Source of the DNA: Orrella dioscoreae
GTDB taxonomy: Bacteria > Pseudomonadota > Gammaproteobacteria > Burkholderiales > Burkholderiaceae_B
Length of the DNA: 64,000 nt
Direction: 5' to 3'
NCBI RefSeq assembly: GCF_900089455.2
Contig: NZ_LT907988.1
Coordinates: forward strand, 3,906,001-3,970,000
In this document: one piece after another, positions 1 to 9,486 of the stretch
Layout of the letters: every line of letters begins with the position of its first letter
Numbering within the stretch: the stretch's first letter is position 1
Translations under genes and position numbers: made by a program
The notes under the pieces: generated by a model
Told to the model about the DNA's origin: nothing
Databases searched by the model: none
Seen by the model: only the letters and a program-made list of their open reading frames with translations

Positions 1-2
1 GC

Positions 3-152
3 GCGCGCACCGTGAACCGCCAGTTGCAGCAGGCCGCCCTGGGCGTGCTGGGCAAGGGCCTTGGGCCCATCCATGCCAAGGCCACCGCCAACGCACGACG
101 CCTGGGCAACACGCCGCTGGTGGAGGCGCCGAAGCGACGGACAGCACACTAG
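3..152 (+). CDS. C-terminal fragment of an unidentified protein
   Basis: The frame starting at base 3 is open from the window edge to a TAG at 150-152 and shows the strong third-position GC bias of real genes here. The visible 49 residues include GLGPIHAKATANARRLGN followed by a basic tail ending KRRTAH. The PIHxxATANARRL pattern is reminiscent of polyhydroxyalkanoate granule-associated phasin-type proteins, but this is an impression from a short tail, not an identification. The gene begins outside the window. It is separated from the liv cassette by about 150 bases that probably hold the liv promoter. Confidence 0.5.
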   Translation, partial: ARTVNRQLQQAALGVLGKGLGPIHAKATANARRLGNTPLVEAPKRRTAH

Positions 153-305
153 GCAGCGCTTTCCAGCCGGAAATACCCCCTGCAGGATGTACGATACGGC
201 CCTGGCTTGGCGCGGCGCCCGCCCGGGAGCGCCGCCCCGGCCCGCGGTCTTGCCTGATTTCACATCATCGATCACACAAACGATCACGCAATCCAAGGGG
301 ATTTC

Positions 306-1469
306 ATGCGTCTTGCCCAACGACTCGCCGTTGCCGCGCTCGCCTGCCTGGCCGGTGCTGCCCACGCCCAATCCGCCGCGCCCATCAAGGTCGGCATTGC
401 GCTGGACATCTCCGGCCCGTTCGCCTCGCTGGGCGCCGACGCGCGCGACGGCTTCGACCTGGCCATCGAGAAGCTGGGCGGCACGCTGGGCGGCCAACCC
501 GCCGAATTCCTGAAGACGGACTTCGCCGGCAGCCCCGAGCAGGCCACGCAACTGGTCAACCGCTATCTGCAGCGCGACAAGATCCAGTTCTTCACCGGCC
601 CGATCGCCTCGAACTCGGCGCTGGCCGTCGCGCCCCTGCTGTTCAAGGCCAAGGTGCCGTTCCTGTCGAACAACCCCGGCCCCAGCCAGTTCGCGGGCAA
701 GCAGTGCAACGCCTATTTCTTCGGCCAGTACCAGAACGACACCTATGACGAGGCGGCGGGCAAGCTGGCCAACGAGAAGGGCTACAAGCACATGGTGATC
801 CTGGCGCCGAACTACCCGGCAGGCAAGGATCACCTGAACGGCTTCAAGCGCCTCTACAAGGGCGACCTGAAGGACGAGATCTATACCAAGGTCGGCCAGA
901 TCGACTACGCCGCCGAGATCGCGCAGATCCGCGCCGCCAAGCCCGACGCCGTCTTCTTCTTCCTGCCGGGCGGCATGGGCATCAACTTCATCAAGCAATA
1001 CGTGGCCGGCGGCCTGAAGGGCATCCCGCTGATCGCCCCGGGCTTCTCGGCCGACCAGGACGTGATCAACGCCGTGGGCGAGGACATGATCGGCCTCCAG
1101 AACACGGCCCACTGGACCCACGACCTCGACCTGCCCGCCAACAAGGCGTTCGTGGCCGACTTCCGCAAGAAGTACGAGCGCTATCCCACGGTGTACGCCG
1201 CCATGGCCTACGACACCATCATGGCCATGGACGCCGCGGTGAAGGACGCCGGTGGCGCGTCGGACCCCGACAAGCTCGTCCAGGCGCTGGCCAAGCCCAG
1301 CTTCACCTCGCTGCGCGGCGACTTCACCTATGGCCCCAACCAGTACCCGATCCAGGACTACTACCTGCGCGTGGTGGCCAAGGACGCGGACGGCAAGGTC
1401 ACCAACAAGCTGGTCGAACGCATCCTGACCAGGCACCAGGACGCCTACGTGGCCGATTGCAAGCGCTGA
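306..1469 (+). CDS. Branched-chain amino acid-type ABC transporter substrate-binding protein
   Basis: Periplasmic binding protein of the LivJ/LivK (Peripla_BP_6) class, 387 residues. The first 22 residues form a signal peptide ending AAHA-Q, then the mature protein opens APIKVGIALDISGPFASLG, the usual start of this fold. The ATG at 306 is preceded by AAGGGGAT as ribosome binding site. It is the first gene of a five-gene cassette that continues with two permeases and two ATPases, so it delivers the substrate to them. The ligand is not evident; this family also binds aromatic acids, amides and urea-like compounds, and the true substrate may not be leucine, isoleucine or valine. Confidence 0.93.
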   Translation: MRLAQRLAVAALACLAGAAHAQSAAPIKVGIALDISGPFASLGADARDGFDLAIEKLGGTLGGQPAEFLKTDFAGSPEQATQLVNRYLQRDKIQFFTGPIASNSALAVAPLLFKAKVPFLSNNPGPSQFAGKQCNAYFFGQYQNDTYDEAAGKLANEKGYKHMVILAPNYPAGKDHLNGFKRLYKGDLKDEIYTKVGQIDYAAEIAQIRAAKPDAVFFFLPGGMGINFIKQYVAGGLKGIPLIAPGFSADQDVINAVGEDMIGLQNTAHWTHDLDLPANKAFVADFRKKYERYPTVYAAMAYDTIMAMDAAVKDAGGASDPDKLVQALAKPSFTSLRGDFTYGPNQYPIQDYYLRVVAKDADGKVTNKLVERILTRHQDAYVADCKR

Positions 1470-1488
1470 GACAGGCGGCGCCTGCCTC

Positions 1489-2409
1489 ATGAACGGCATC
1501 TTCGTACTGGAACAGCTGCTCAATGGTTTCGGCTATGGGCTGATGCTGTTCCTCATCGCGGCGGGGCTCACCCTGGTGTTCGGCATCATGGACACCATGA
1601 ACCTCGCCCACGGTTCGCTGTTCATGGCGGGCGCCTACATCGCCTCGCGCGTACATGCGTCCAGCGGTTCGTTCCTGCTCGCGGTCGCGGTGGCCATCGC
1701 GGCCACCATCGTCATCGCCGCGCTGCTTGAACTGCTGGTCTTCCGCCACCTCTACACGCGCGACCACCTGGCGCAGGTGCTCGCCACCTTCGGCGTCATC
1801 CTGGTGGCCGACGACGCGGTGAAGTTCATCTGGGGCCCCTCGCCCATCATGGCGCCCACGCCCGCGGCATTGACCGGCCCCCTCCACATCCTGCCCGACC
1901 TGCCCTATCCCTCCTACCGGCTGCTGCTGGTGGCCGTGGGCCTGCTGGTGGCCGTCGGCCTGTACTTCCTGGTCAACCGCACGCGCCTGGGCATGATCGT
2001 GCGCGCCGGCGCATCCAATCGCGCCATGGCCGAGTTCATGGGGGTACGCGTCAACCGCGTGTTCTCCTTCGTGTTCGCGCTGGGCGCCGCGCTGGCGGCG
2101 CTGGCGGGCGCATTGATGGCTCCCATCAGCGCCGTGCAGATCGGCATGGGCAGCGCCATCCTGATCCCCACCCTGGTGGTCATCGTGATCGGCGGCATCG
2201 GCTCGGTGCGCGGCGCCTTCATCGCCGCGCTCATCGTGGGCATGGTCGACACGGCGGGCCGTGCCTTCCTGCCGCCGCTGCTGCGCGCCGTGCTGCCGCC
2301 CAGCGTGGCGGCCGACCTGGGGCCGGCGCTGGCCGGCATCTCCGTCTATGCGCTGATGGCCATCGTGCTGGCCATCAAGCCCACCGGCCTCTTCCCCGCG
2401 CGCGCCTGA
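1489..2409 (+). CDS. livH: Branched-chain amino acid-type ABC permease, LivH family
   Basis: Inner-membrane permease of 306 residues with about eight hydrophobic segments. It shows the typical LivH beginning (a membrane segment, then GLTLVFGIMDTMNLAHG) and the late VIVIGGIGSVRGAFIAALIVG loop that contacts the ATPase. It lies 19 bases after the binding protein gene and its TGA shares a base with the ATG of the next permease, so the two permeases are translationally coupled and would form the heterodimeric channel. Confidence 0.93.
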   Translation: MNGIFVLEQLLNGFGYGLMLFLIAAGLTLVFGIMDTMNLAHGSLFMAGAYIASRVHASSGSFLLAVAVAIAATIVIAALLELLVFRHLYTRDHLAQVLATFGVILVADDAVKFIWGPSPIMAPTPAALTGPLHILPDLPYPSYRLLLVAVGLLVAVGLYFLVNRTRLGMIVRAGASNRAMAEFMGVRVNRVFSFVFALGAALAALAGALMAPISAVQIGMGSAILIPTLVVIVIGGIGSVRGAFIAALIVGMVDTAGRAFLPPLLRAVLPPSVAADLGPALAGISVYALMAIVLAIKPTGLFPARA

Positions 2410-3383
2410 TGCCTTCCAAAACAGATTCCCTGCCCGCCCCGCGCGGTGCGCTGATCGGCCAGTGGCTGCCCTGGGCGCTGCTGGCCGCGCTGGCGGCCTT
2501 CCCGCTGGTCGCCAGCGCGCTGGGCCTGGACTATTACGTCGGCTTCGCGCGGCGCATGCTCATCATCATGATGGCCGCCGCCAGCCTGAACTTCATCCTC
2601 GGCTATGGCGGCCTGGTGGCGCTGGGCCATGCGGGCTTCATCGGCGTGGGCGCCTACACCGTGGTGGCCCTGTCCGACGGCGGCGCCGAGTCGGCCTGGC
2701 AGGTGTGGGCGATGGCCCTGGCCGTCTCGGCCGCCGTGTCGGCGCTCATCGGCCTGGTGGCGCTGCGCACGCGTGGCGTCTACTTCATCATGATCACGCT
2801 GGCCTTCGCCGAGATGCTGCATTACCTGGCCGTGTCCGTGCGCACCTATGGCGGCGACGACGGCTACAGCCTGTATTCCCCCTTGACGATGGGCGCCTGG
2901 CTGGATGGCCTGGCGCATGGCTTCTACTGGGTGGTGCTGGCGCTGGCGGCGCTGGTCTTCGCGCTGGGCAGCCGGCTGGCGAACTCGCGCTTCGGCCACG
3001 CCCTGGTGGGCGCCCGCGACAATGAAACGCGCATGGAAGCCATGGGCTTCCCCGTCTTCCGCCTGCGGCTGGTGGCCTTCGCCGGCGCGGGCGCCGTCGC
3101 CGGCCTGGCGGGTGCGCTGCTGGCGGTCAACAACAGTTTCGTCAGCCCATCGATCATGAGCTGGACGCAATCCGCCATCCTCATCGTCATGGTGGTCATC
3201 GGCGGCATCGGCAACCGCTGGGGCGGCGTCATCGGCGCGGGCCTGTGGCTGACGCTGGAAGAATTCCTGAAAGGCTGGACGGACTACTGGCATGCGCCCC
3301 TGGGCCTGCTGCTCATCCTGATCGTGTTCTTCGCGCCGCGGGGCATCGCGACGCTGTTCACGCCCAAGGGAGCGCGGCCATGA
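2409..3383 (+). CDS. livM: Branched-chain amino acid-type ABC permease, LivM family
   Basis: Second permease, 324 residues, polytopic. LivM hallmarks are visible: MMAAASLNFILGYGGLVALG near residue 55, ITLAFAEMLHYL near 130, and the ATPase-contact loop VIGGIGNRWGGVIGAGLWL near 265. The start overlaps livH by one base (TGATG) and the stop overlaps the ATG of livG (ATGA), so translation is coupled on both sides. Confidence 0.93.
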   Translation: MPSKTDSLPAPRGALIGQWLPWALLAALAAFPLVASALGLDYYVGFARRMLIIMMAAASLNFILGYGGLVALGHAGFIGVGAYTVVALSDGGAESAWQVWAMALAVSAAVSALIGLVALRTRGVYFIMITLAFAEMLHYLAVSVRTYGGDDGYSLYSPLTMGAWLDGLAHGFYWVVLALAALVFALGSRLANSRFGHALVGARDNETRMEAMGFPVFRLRLVAFAGAGAVAGLAGALLAVNNSFVSPSIMSWTQSAILIVMVVIGGIGNRWGGVIGAGLWLTLEEFLKGWTDYWHAPLGLLLILIVFFAPRGIATLFTPKGARP

Positions 3384-4128
3384 GCCTGTTCCAGGCCCGC
3401 GGTCTCACGAAGCGCTTCGGCGGCCTCACCGCCATCGACGACGTCAGCATTGCCGTCGAGGCACGCGAGATCCATGCGCTCATCGGCCCCAACGGCGCGG
3501 GCAAGTCGACATTGGTGAATCTGATCTCGGGCCTGCTGCCGCTGGACGCGGGCCACCTGTCGCTGGACGGCACGGACCTGACACCGATGAACGCGCACCA
3601 GCGCGTGCGCGCCGGGCTGTCGCGCTGCTTCCAGGTCACCAGCGTCTTCAGGCACCAGACCGTGCGGGGCAACCTGCTGCTGGCGGCGCAGGCGCACGAC
3701 GGCAGCAGCTTCCGCTTCCTGTCGCGCCGCGCCAGCGAACGCCAGTTGGAAGACACCGCCATGGCGCTGGCCGAGCGCGTGGGCCTCGCGCAGGAATTCG
3801 ACCGCGTGGCCGGCGCCCTGCCGCATGGTGCGCAGCGCAAGCTCGACGTCGCCCTGGCGCTGGCCGCCAGGCCGAAGCTGCTGCTGCTGGACGAGCCGCT
3901 GGCAGGCATGGGCCCGGAAGACTCGCTGAAGATGGTCGAGCTGATCCACGCCCTGCGCGCCGAAGAGGCCATCCTGCTCATCGAGCACGACATGGATGCC
4001 GTGTTCCGGCTGGCTGACCGCCTGTCGGTGCTGGTCTATGGCCGCGTGCTGGTGACGGGCAGCCCCGCCGCCATCAAGGCCGACCCGCGCGTCCAGGAGG
4101 TCTACCTGGGCAGCGAGGAGGAAACGGC

Positions 4129-4132
<4 letters not shown>
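3380..4132 (+). CDS. livG: Branched-chain amino acid-type ABC ATP-binding protein, LivG family
   Basis: Cytoplasmic ATPase of 250 residues. The ATG at 3380 overlaps the livM stop; a longer upstream frame exists but would run through livM. Walker A is GPNGAGKST, Walker B is LLLLDEPLAGMGPED, and the H-loop is IEHDMDAVF. The ABC signature reads LPHGAQRKLD rather than LSGGQ; degenerate signatures of this sort occur in LivG proteins, so the enzyme is probably functional. It pairs with LivF encoded immediately downstream (ATGA overlap). Confidence 0.93.
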
Positions 4133-4842
<710 letters not shown>

Positions 4843-4848
4843 GGCCTG

Positions 4849-6816
4849 TCAACGCGCGCGTCTGCCCGCGCTGATGGCCGCCAGCAGCGCATGCGGCTGC
4901 AAGGGCTTGCCCAGATGACTGTCGAAGCCCGCGCCGCGCGCCTTCTCGCTGTCCTGCGGCCTGGCGAATGCCGTGTGCGCAATGGCAAAGAGGCGCGGAC
5001 GCGCCTCGCGGGCCTCGGCCGCCCGGAGGGCCCGGATCAGGTCATAGCCATCATGGCCAGGCATGCCAATATCGCTGACCAGCACATCCGGCCAAGCCTG
5101 CTCCGCCAGTCTCAAGGCTTCCTCGTAATGCGATGCGTGACGCACGCACGCGCCGGCTTCCGACAGCACGACCACCATGATTTCTCGGGCATCCGCGTTG
5201 TCCTCGACGACCAGGATGTCCAGGCCGTCCAGCACATAGTCCTTGTCGGCGGCATCAGGCGGTGTCTCGGGCGCCGCCGCTTGCAGTTCGATCGAGGGCA
5301 CGGCAAGCAGGGTCACTTTCATCGTCGTGCCCCTGCCCTCGCCTTCGCTTTCGGCCAGAATCGCGCCGTCATGCATTTCCGCCAGGTTCTTGGCGATGGA
5401 CAGGCCCAGCCCCAGGCCGCCATGCACGCGGCTGTCGGGCGACTCGCTCTGCGTGAAGCGATCGAAGAGATACGGCAGGAAGTCCGGGCGGATGCCGCGG
5501 CCGCTGTCCTGAACCTCAAGATCCAGATGGTCGGCATCGCGCCGCAAACGGATGAAGACCTGGCTGCCCGGATTGGAAAACTTGATGGCGTTCGAGACCA
5601 GGTTCCACACGATCTGCTGGAAGCGTGTCGCATCCAGCCAGGCGGCGCCTTCCGCGCCGGCGCTTTCCACCACCAACGACACCCGCTTGGCCAAGGCCGG
5701 CGCGCTGAGCCCCTCGATGGCGTCGGACACCAGCGCGGCGGGGCTCACCCACTCACGGTGCAGCCGCAGCTTGCCGGAGCCGATACGGGACACATCCAGG
5801 ATGTCCGAGATCAGGCGGGCCTGCGCCTTCACGCCCCGGTCCATGGCGGCCAACCCTCTTTCCACCTGGGCGGGCGTGCGGGCATTGTTCGTCAGCAGAT
5901 GCACCCAGCCCGCAATCGCATTGAGCGGATTGCGCAGCTCATGGGACAGCACGGCGACGAAATCGTCCTTGGTCCGGCTTTGCCGCTCCGCGCTCGCACG
6001 CGCGGCCTGCTCGCGTTCCAGCACCTCCTGGCGCCGCCGCTCCAGCTCGAACTGTTCGGACACGTCCACCGCAATACCGATGCGCAGGCCGGATTCGATG
6101 TGCGCCGACAGCGTCCACGCCAGGCGGACGGCCGTGCCATCCCCCCTGTACAGCGGAAAATCGCCTTTCCACGGCGTGGCCAGGGACGTCGGGTTCGATG
6201 TCTCGTTCTCGATGAAGGCGATCCAGTCGGCGGGCGCCATCGCACTGACGGGCTGCCCGATCATGGCGTCGCGCTCCCGCCGCAGCATGGTTTCCAGCGC
6301 AGGATTGACGTCGAAGAATTTGCCCTCATCGTCGATCAGCGCAATGCCGATCGGGGCCTGGTCGTAGATCGCGCGGAACCGGGCCTCGCTGCCTCGCAAC
6401 CGCTCCTCGGCCAGCCGGGCGCGGATCAGCGCCTGCAACGTGGCGATCAGGATGGCCGGCTCGACGGGATGCACCAGATAGGCATCGGCGCCCGCGTCCA
6501 GGCCCGTGACCTTGTCCTTGTTCTGCACGAACTCCGCCGACAGATGGACGACGGGCAAGGTCGCCGTCGCCGGATTGGCCCGCAAGGCGCCGCACACTTC
6601 GAAACCGTTCATGTCCGGCAGGTGCACGTCCAGCACCACGGCCGACGCGCCCGCCTGCGCCAGCGCCTCCCCGCCCGATGCGGCCTCGGAGACCTGGAAA
6701 CCCGCGGCACGCACGACGCGTGCCGTCGCGTAGCGCGTGGCGGGATTGTCGTCCACCACCAGGATGGTGTGCGCAGCCCGGTCGATGCTCGCGCTGATGA
6801 TGTTGTGCTCGGTCAT
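4849..6816 (-). CDS. Hybrid sensor histidine kinase / response regulator (REC-PAS-HK-REC)
   Basis: 655-residue multidomain phosphorelay protein. In order: an N-terminal receiver (about 15-130; ILVVDDNPATRYA, phospho-acceptor Asp in VVLDVHLPDM), a PAS domain (about 145-255; FRAIYDQAPIGIALIDDEG), a dimerization/phosphotransfer helix with the His in VLSHELRNPLNAI (about 290), a HATPase domain (NLVSNAIKFSNPG, DSGRGI, GLGLGLSIAKNL), and a C-terminal receiver (ILVVEDNADAREIM; Asp in VLVSDIGMPGHD). It is soluble, with no membrane segment. It is the last gene of the rsbRST-led operon and overlaps the preceding kinase gene by 4 bases, so it is likely the output, or part of it, of the stressosome-like module. 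Confidence 0.92.
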   Translation of the reverse strand: MTEHNIISASIDRAAHTILVVDDNPATRYATARVVRAAGFQVSEAASGGEALAQAGASAVVLDVHLPDMNGFEVCGALRANPATATLPVVHLSAEFVQNKDKVTGLDAGADAYLVHPVEPAILIATLQALIRARLAEERLRGSEARFRAIYDQAPIGIALIDDEGKFFDVNPALETMLRRERDAMIGQPVSAMAPADWIAFIENETSNPTSLATPWKGDFPLYRGDGTAVRLAWTLSAHIESGLRIGIAVDVSEQFELERRRQEVLEREQAARASAERQSRTKDDFVAVLSHELRNPLNAIAGWVHLLTNNARTPAQVERGLAAMDRGVKAQARLISDILDVSRIGSGKLRLHREWVSPAALVSDAIEGLSAPALAKRVSLVVESAGAEGAAWLDATRFQQIVWNLVSNAIKFSNPGSQVFIRLRRDADHLDLEVQDSGRGIRPDFLPYLFDRFTQSESPDSRVHGGLGLGLSIAKNLAEMHDGAILAESEGEGRGTTMKVTLLAVPSIELQAAAPETPPDAADKDYVLDGLDILVVEDNADAREIMVVVLSEAGACVRHASHYEEALRLAEQAWPDVLVSDIGMPGHDGYDLIRALRAAEAREARPRLFAIAHTAFARPQDSEKARGAGFDSHLGKPLQPHALLAAISAGRRAR

Positions 6817-7700
6817 GCCGGCTCCTGCGCGCGCGCGCCCGGCGACGGGTCCCAGCGGGTTGGCAACATCAACGAAAATACCGATCCCTTGCCCAACTCG
6901 CTCTCTACCGCCACGTGTCCGCCCAGCAATTCGGCCAACTGCTTGCTGAGCGACAGGCCCAGCCCGGTGCCTCGCAAGCGCTTCTGCACCGGCGAGTCCA
7001 CCTGGGAATAGTCGTCGAATACCGCCGCGTGATGCTCGGCGGCGATGCCAATGCCCGTATCGCTGACGGAGAAACGCACGAAGCCGTCCTCCTGATGCGA
7101 CACCGAGACGCGCACCTCGCCGGCCTGCGTGAATTTCAAGGCGTTGGAGATGAAATTCCGCAGGATCTGCGACAGCTTGCGGTTATCCGTGTACAGCTTG
7201 CCGATGCCCTCGGGCTCTTCGAAGACCAGGGTCGTCTCGGGGTTCACCAGCACCGGCTTGAACATGCCGCGCAGCGCGGAAAAAAGGTCCACCATTTCGA
7301 ACCATGCCGGAGAGATATCCACTCTTCCGGCTTCGATCTTCGCAAGATCAAGCAGGTCGTCCACCATCTCTCCCAACTCGGCGGAGATGCTCTCGATGAA
7401 ATCGACCTGCTTTTCCTGCTCGGCGCTCAGCGGCCCATCGACCTTGTCCTTCAACAGCCGGGTAATGCTGCGGATGGCGCCGATGGGCGTGCGGAATTCG
7501 TGGCTCATATAGGCCAGGAACCGGCTCTTCAGCTCCGTGGCTCGCTTGAGCTGTTCAGCCTGCAGGTCCAGCTCGGCGTACAGCGCCACCACGCCGCGGT
7601 TGGTTTCCTCCAATTCTTCACGCAGGCTTTCCACCTCCTGGCGGCTGGCGGCCAGCAAGGCCTCCGGCGTGGTGTTGTCTGTCTGGTTTGCGCCACTCAT
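6813..7700 (-). CDS. Soluble histidine kinase downstream of stressosome genes
   Basis: 295 residues. The N-terminal 60 residues look like a coiled coil (SRQEVESLREELEETN and following). The phospho-acceptor His is in MSHEFRTPIGAI near residue 90, and the HATPase domain has an N-box (NFISNALKFTQAG), a G1 box (SDTGIGI) and a G2 box (GTGLGLSLSKQL). No sensor domain and no membrane segment are present, so input must come from a partner, plausibly RsbT or the phosphatase protein encoded just upstream. It overlaps the hybrid kinase start by 4 bases. Kinases of this compact type are known next to RsbRST modules in proteobacteria. Confidence 0.9.
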   Translation of the reverse strand: MSGANQTDNTTPEALLAASRQEVESLREELEETNRGVVALYAELDLQAEQLKRATELKSRFLAYMSHEFRTPIGAIRSITRLLKDKVDGPLSAEQEKQVDFIESISAELGEMVDDLLDLAKIEAGRVDISPAWFEMVDLFSALRGMFKPVLVNPETTLVFEEPEGIGKLYTDNRKLSQILRNFISNALKFTQAGEVRVSVSHQEDGFVRFSVSDTGIGIAAEHHAAVFDDYSQVDSPVQKRLRGTGLGLSLSKQLAELLGGHVAVESELGKGSVFSLMLPTRWDPSPGARAQEPA

Positions 7701-7703
7701 GGC

Positions 7704-8723
7704 CTATTCCTCACGGCGCAGCACGACCACGGTCACGTCATCGCGATGACGCGTATGGTCGCGCCACAAGATTGCCGCCACCAGCGTCGGGTCCCGCTGC
7801 AGCACGGGCCGCAGCCGGTCCGGCTTCCAGCGGGACTCGATGCCGTCGCTATGCAGCAGCACCAGCGCATACCGCGGCACCTCCGTCGTGGCCACGCCGG
7901 GACGGCGGATCTGCGCGCCCGCGGTCCCATGCTGGGTGACGATCGATTTGTCGAAGACGCCGGACAGCAGCCGGCCGTTGATGTTGCCCGCGCCTGCATA
8001 GGCCAGGGTGGCACCGGTCAGGTCCCAGTCCGTCACGCACACTGCCGCGCCACGCGTTGCCTGCAATGCCTGGTGCACGCACTGGACCACGTCGCCAGGA
8101 TCCTCTCCGGCGTGCCGCGCGAATGCCTGCGTTGCAGCGCTCGATGCCTTGGCGGCTTCCGGGCCATGACCCAGGCCGTCGGCCACGATCGCGCAGACGC
8201 GGTCCGGCGCCAGCGCGACCGCCCAAGCGTCTCCGCACTCCCGCTCGCCTGGCGCGGCCACGCAGATCGCGCCCACGTGCAGCGGCGCGGGACGCACGTA
8301 CCGGAAGTCAGGGCGGCCGCGTCGGATGCGCGCCACACACACGGTGCCATCCGGCACCACGGTGTGCACATCGAAGTCGTTGGCCAGCCGCTTGACCGCG
8401 CCCAGCCCGGTGCCGGGCGTGCTCCCCGAGGACACGCCGTCCATCATGTAGCGAGGCAGGTTCTCGATGCCTGGGCCGTCGTCGACAGCCACGATCTCGA
8501 TCTCGGCGGCTGCCGTCCTGGCAGCGATCAGCAGGCGGCCTTGTTGCGCGTGATGAAGAAGGTTCGTCCCCAGCTCGGTGACGACCAGGGCCAGCCGGCC
8601 CGCGTCGTCATCGTCCCATTCCATGCCGCCGATGGCCTGCGCCGCGTAGCGGCGGGCCTCTCCAATGCGGCTTGCGTCATTGATGGGAAAGACAGCGTGG
8701 GTCCACCCGGCGATCACTTCCAC
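7704..8723 (-). CDS. Fused anti-sigma-type ATPase and PP2C/SpoIIE phosphatase (RsbX-like)
   Basis: 339 residues in two parts. Residues about 15-135 are a HATPase_c_2 (RsbT/RsbW-type) domain: ELGTNLLHHA as N-box, VDDGPGI, and TGLGAVKRLANDF. Residues about 150-339 are a SpoIIE/RsbX-like PP2C phosphatase: CGDAW, VADGLGHGPEAAK and LLHSDGIESRW carry the metal-binding Asp pattern, ending DDVTVVVLR. In Bacillus the matching functions are separate proteins; RsbX resets the stressosome by dephosphorylating RsbR and RsbS. The start is GTG, overlapping rsbT by 10 bases; a second in-frame GTG two codons later is also possible. It lies between rsbT and the kinase gene. Confidence 0.88.
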   Translation of the reverse strand: MEVIAGWTHAVFPINDASRIGEARRYAAQAIGGMEWDDDDAGRLALVVTELGTNLLHHAQQGRLLIAARTAAAEIEIVAVDDGPGIENLPRYMMDGVSSGSTPGTGLGAVKRLANDFDVHTVVPDGTVCVARIRRGRPDFRYVRPAPLHVGAICVAAPGERECGDAWAVALAPDRVCAIVADGLGHGPEAAKASSAATQAFARHAGEDPGDVVQCVHQALQATRGAAVCVTDWDLTGATLAYAGAGNINGRLLSGVFDKSIVTQHGTAGAQIRRPGVATTEVPRYALVLLHSDGIESRWKPDRLRPVLQRDPTLVAAILWRDHTRHRDDVTVVVLRREE

Positions 8724-9118
8724 TTTGCGATGCTCACTCGGGTGCCCTTGCCGGGACTCGACTCGATATCAAAGTCATTGACCAGGCGCTTGCTGCCCGG
8801 CAGGCCCAGACCCATTCCTCCCCCGCTGGTCCAGCCATCCGACATGGCCCGCGCGATGTCGGCGATACCGGGCCCCTCGTCCTCGAAATGCAGCATCAAT
8901 CCGCGCTTTCCAAGGCGTTCGAGGTATTCCCAACGCATCCGCCCGCCACCGCCGTGAACCAGCGTGTTGCGCGACAGCTCGCTGGCCGCCGTCACCATCT
9001 TGGTCTGCTCCACCAGCGACAGCTTCAGTTCCTGGCACAAGGTGCGCACCATCTGGCGGCTGGCGACGATGTGCTGCTCGGATTCCAGCGGCAATACCCC
9101 TGTCGGCTCAACTGGCAA
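8714..9118 (-). CDS. rsbT: RsbT-like serine/threonine kinase of the stressosome
   Basis: HATPase-fold switch kinase. The start chosen is TTG at 9118: AGGAGAG lies 5 bases upstream, the start overlaps the rsbS stop (TTGCCAGTTGA), and it gives 134 residues, matching the usual length of about 133. A longer ATG frame starting at 9169 would run through rsbS. The N-box is ASELSRNTLVHGGGG, followed by DEGPGI and GMGLGLPGSKRL. Family knowledge: RsbT is held by RsbR/RsbS, phosphorylates them on stress and is released to activate a target. No RsbU gene is adjacent, so the target is probably another protein of this operon. Confidence 0.9.
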   Translation of the reverse strand: MPVEPTGVLPLESEQHIVASRQMVRTLCQELKLSLVEQTKMVTAASELSRNTLVHGGGGRMRWEYLERLGKRGLMLHFEDEGPGIADIARAMSDGWTSGGGMGLGLPGSKRLVNDFDIESSPGKGTRVSIAKWK

Positions 9119-9482
9119 GACGGCTCTCCTGCCGAGAACGATCAAGCATCGCCATGCCCCGCTCGACATTCAACGCCGTCCTGACCCCTTCCAGGGACAA
9201 GCCCAGTTCCACCAGCGTGATGGCGACGGCCGGCCGCATGCCCACCACCACGGTGTCGGCCGACAGGATGCGGGCAATGCCCGAGATATTGCTCAGCATG
9301 CGCCCCACGAAGGAATCGACGATTTCCAACGCCGAAATATCGATGACCACGCCCGTGGCCCCGGTCTTGGCAATCATCGCGGCCAGGTCGTCCTGCAAGG
9401 ACAAGGCCGTCTGATCCTGCATGTCGATCTGGATGGTCACCAGCAGCGTGGCGCCCATGCGAAGGATAGGAATGCGATCCAT
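9108..9482 (-). CDS. rsbS: RsbS-like STAS domain stressosome scaffold
   Basis: 124-residue single STAS domain. The ATG at 9482 gives the typical RsbS opening (MDRIPILRMG); the frame extends further upstream, but that would overlap rsbR. The conserved DQTALSLQDDL segment is present, and the phospho-acceptor serine lies in ALEIVDSF (Ser57, matching Ser59 of Bacillus RsbS by pattern). The start is only a few bases from the rsbR stop and its stop overlaps rsbT, the usual rsbR-S-T order. It should co-assemble with RsbR and sequester RsbT. Confidence 0.92.
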   Translation of the reverse strand: MDRIPILRMGATLLVTIQIDMQDQTALSLQDDLAAMIAKTGATGVVIDISALEIVDSFVGRMLSNISGIARILSADTVVVGMRPAVAITLVELGLSLEGVRTALNVERGMAMLDRSRQESRLAS

Positions 9483-9486
9483 GTGC

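Noticed and set aside
4891..7011. A 706-codon plus-strand frame over the kinase genes
   Set aside because: Antisense to two well-supported histidine kinase genes, with no recognisable domains.
9118..9169. Longer start for rsbT at 9169
   Set aside because: It would extend deep into rsbS and lacks a ribosome binding site, whereas TTG 9118 has AGGAGAG at 5 bases and the normal length.
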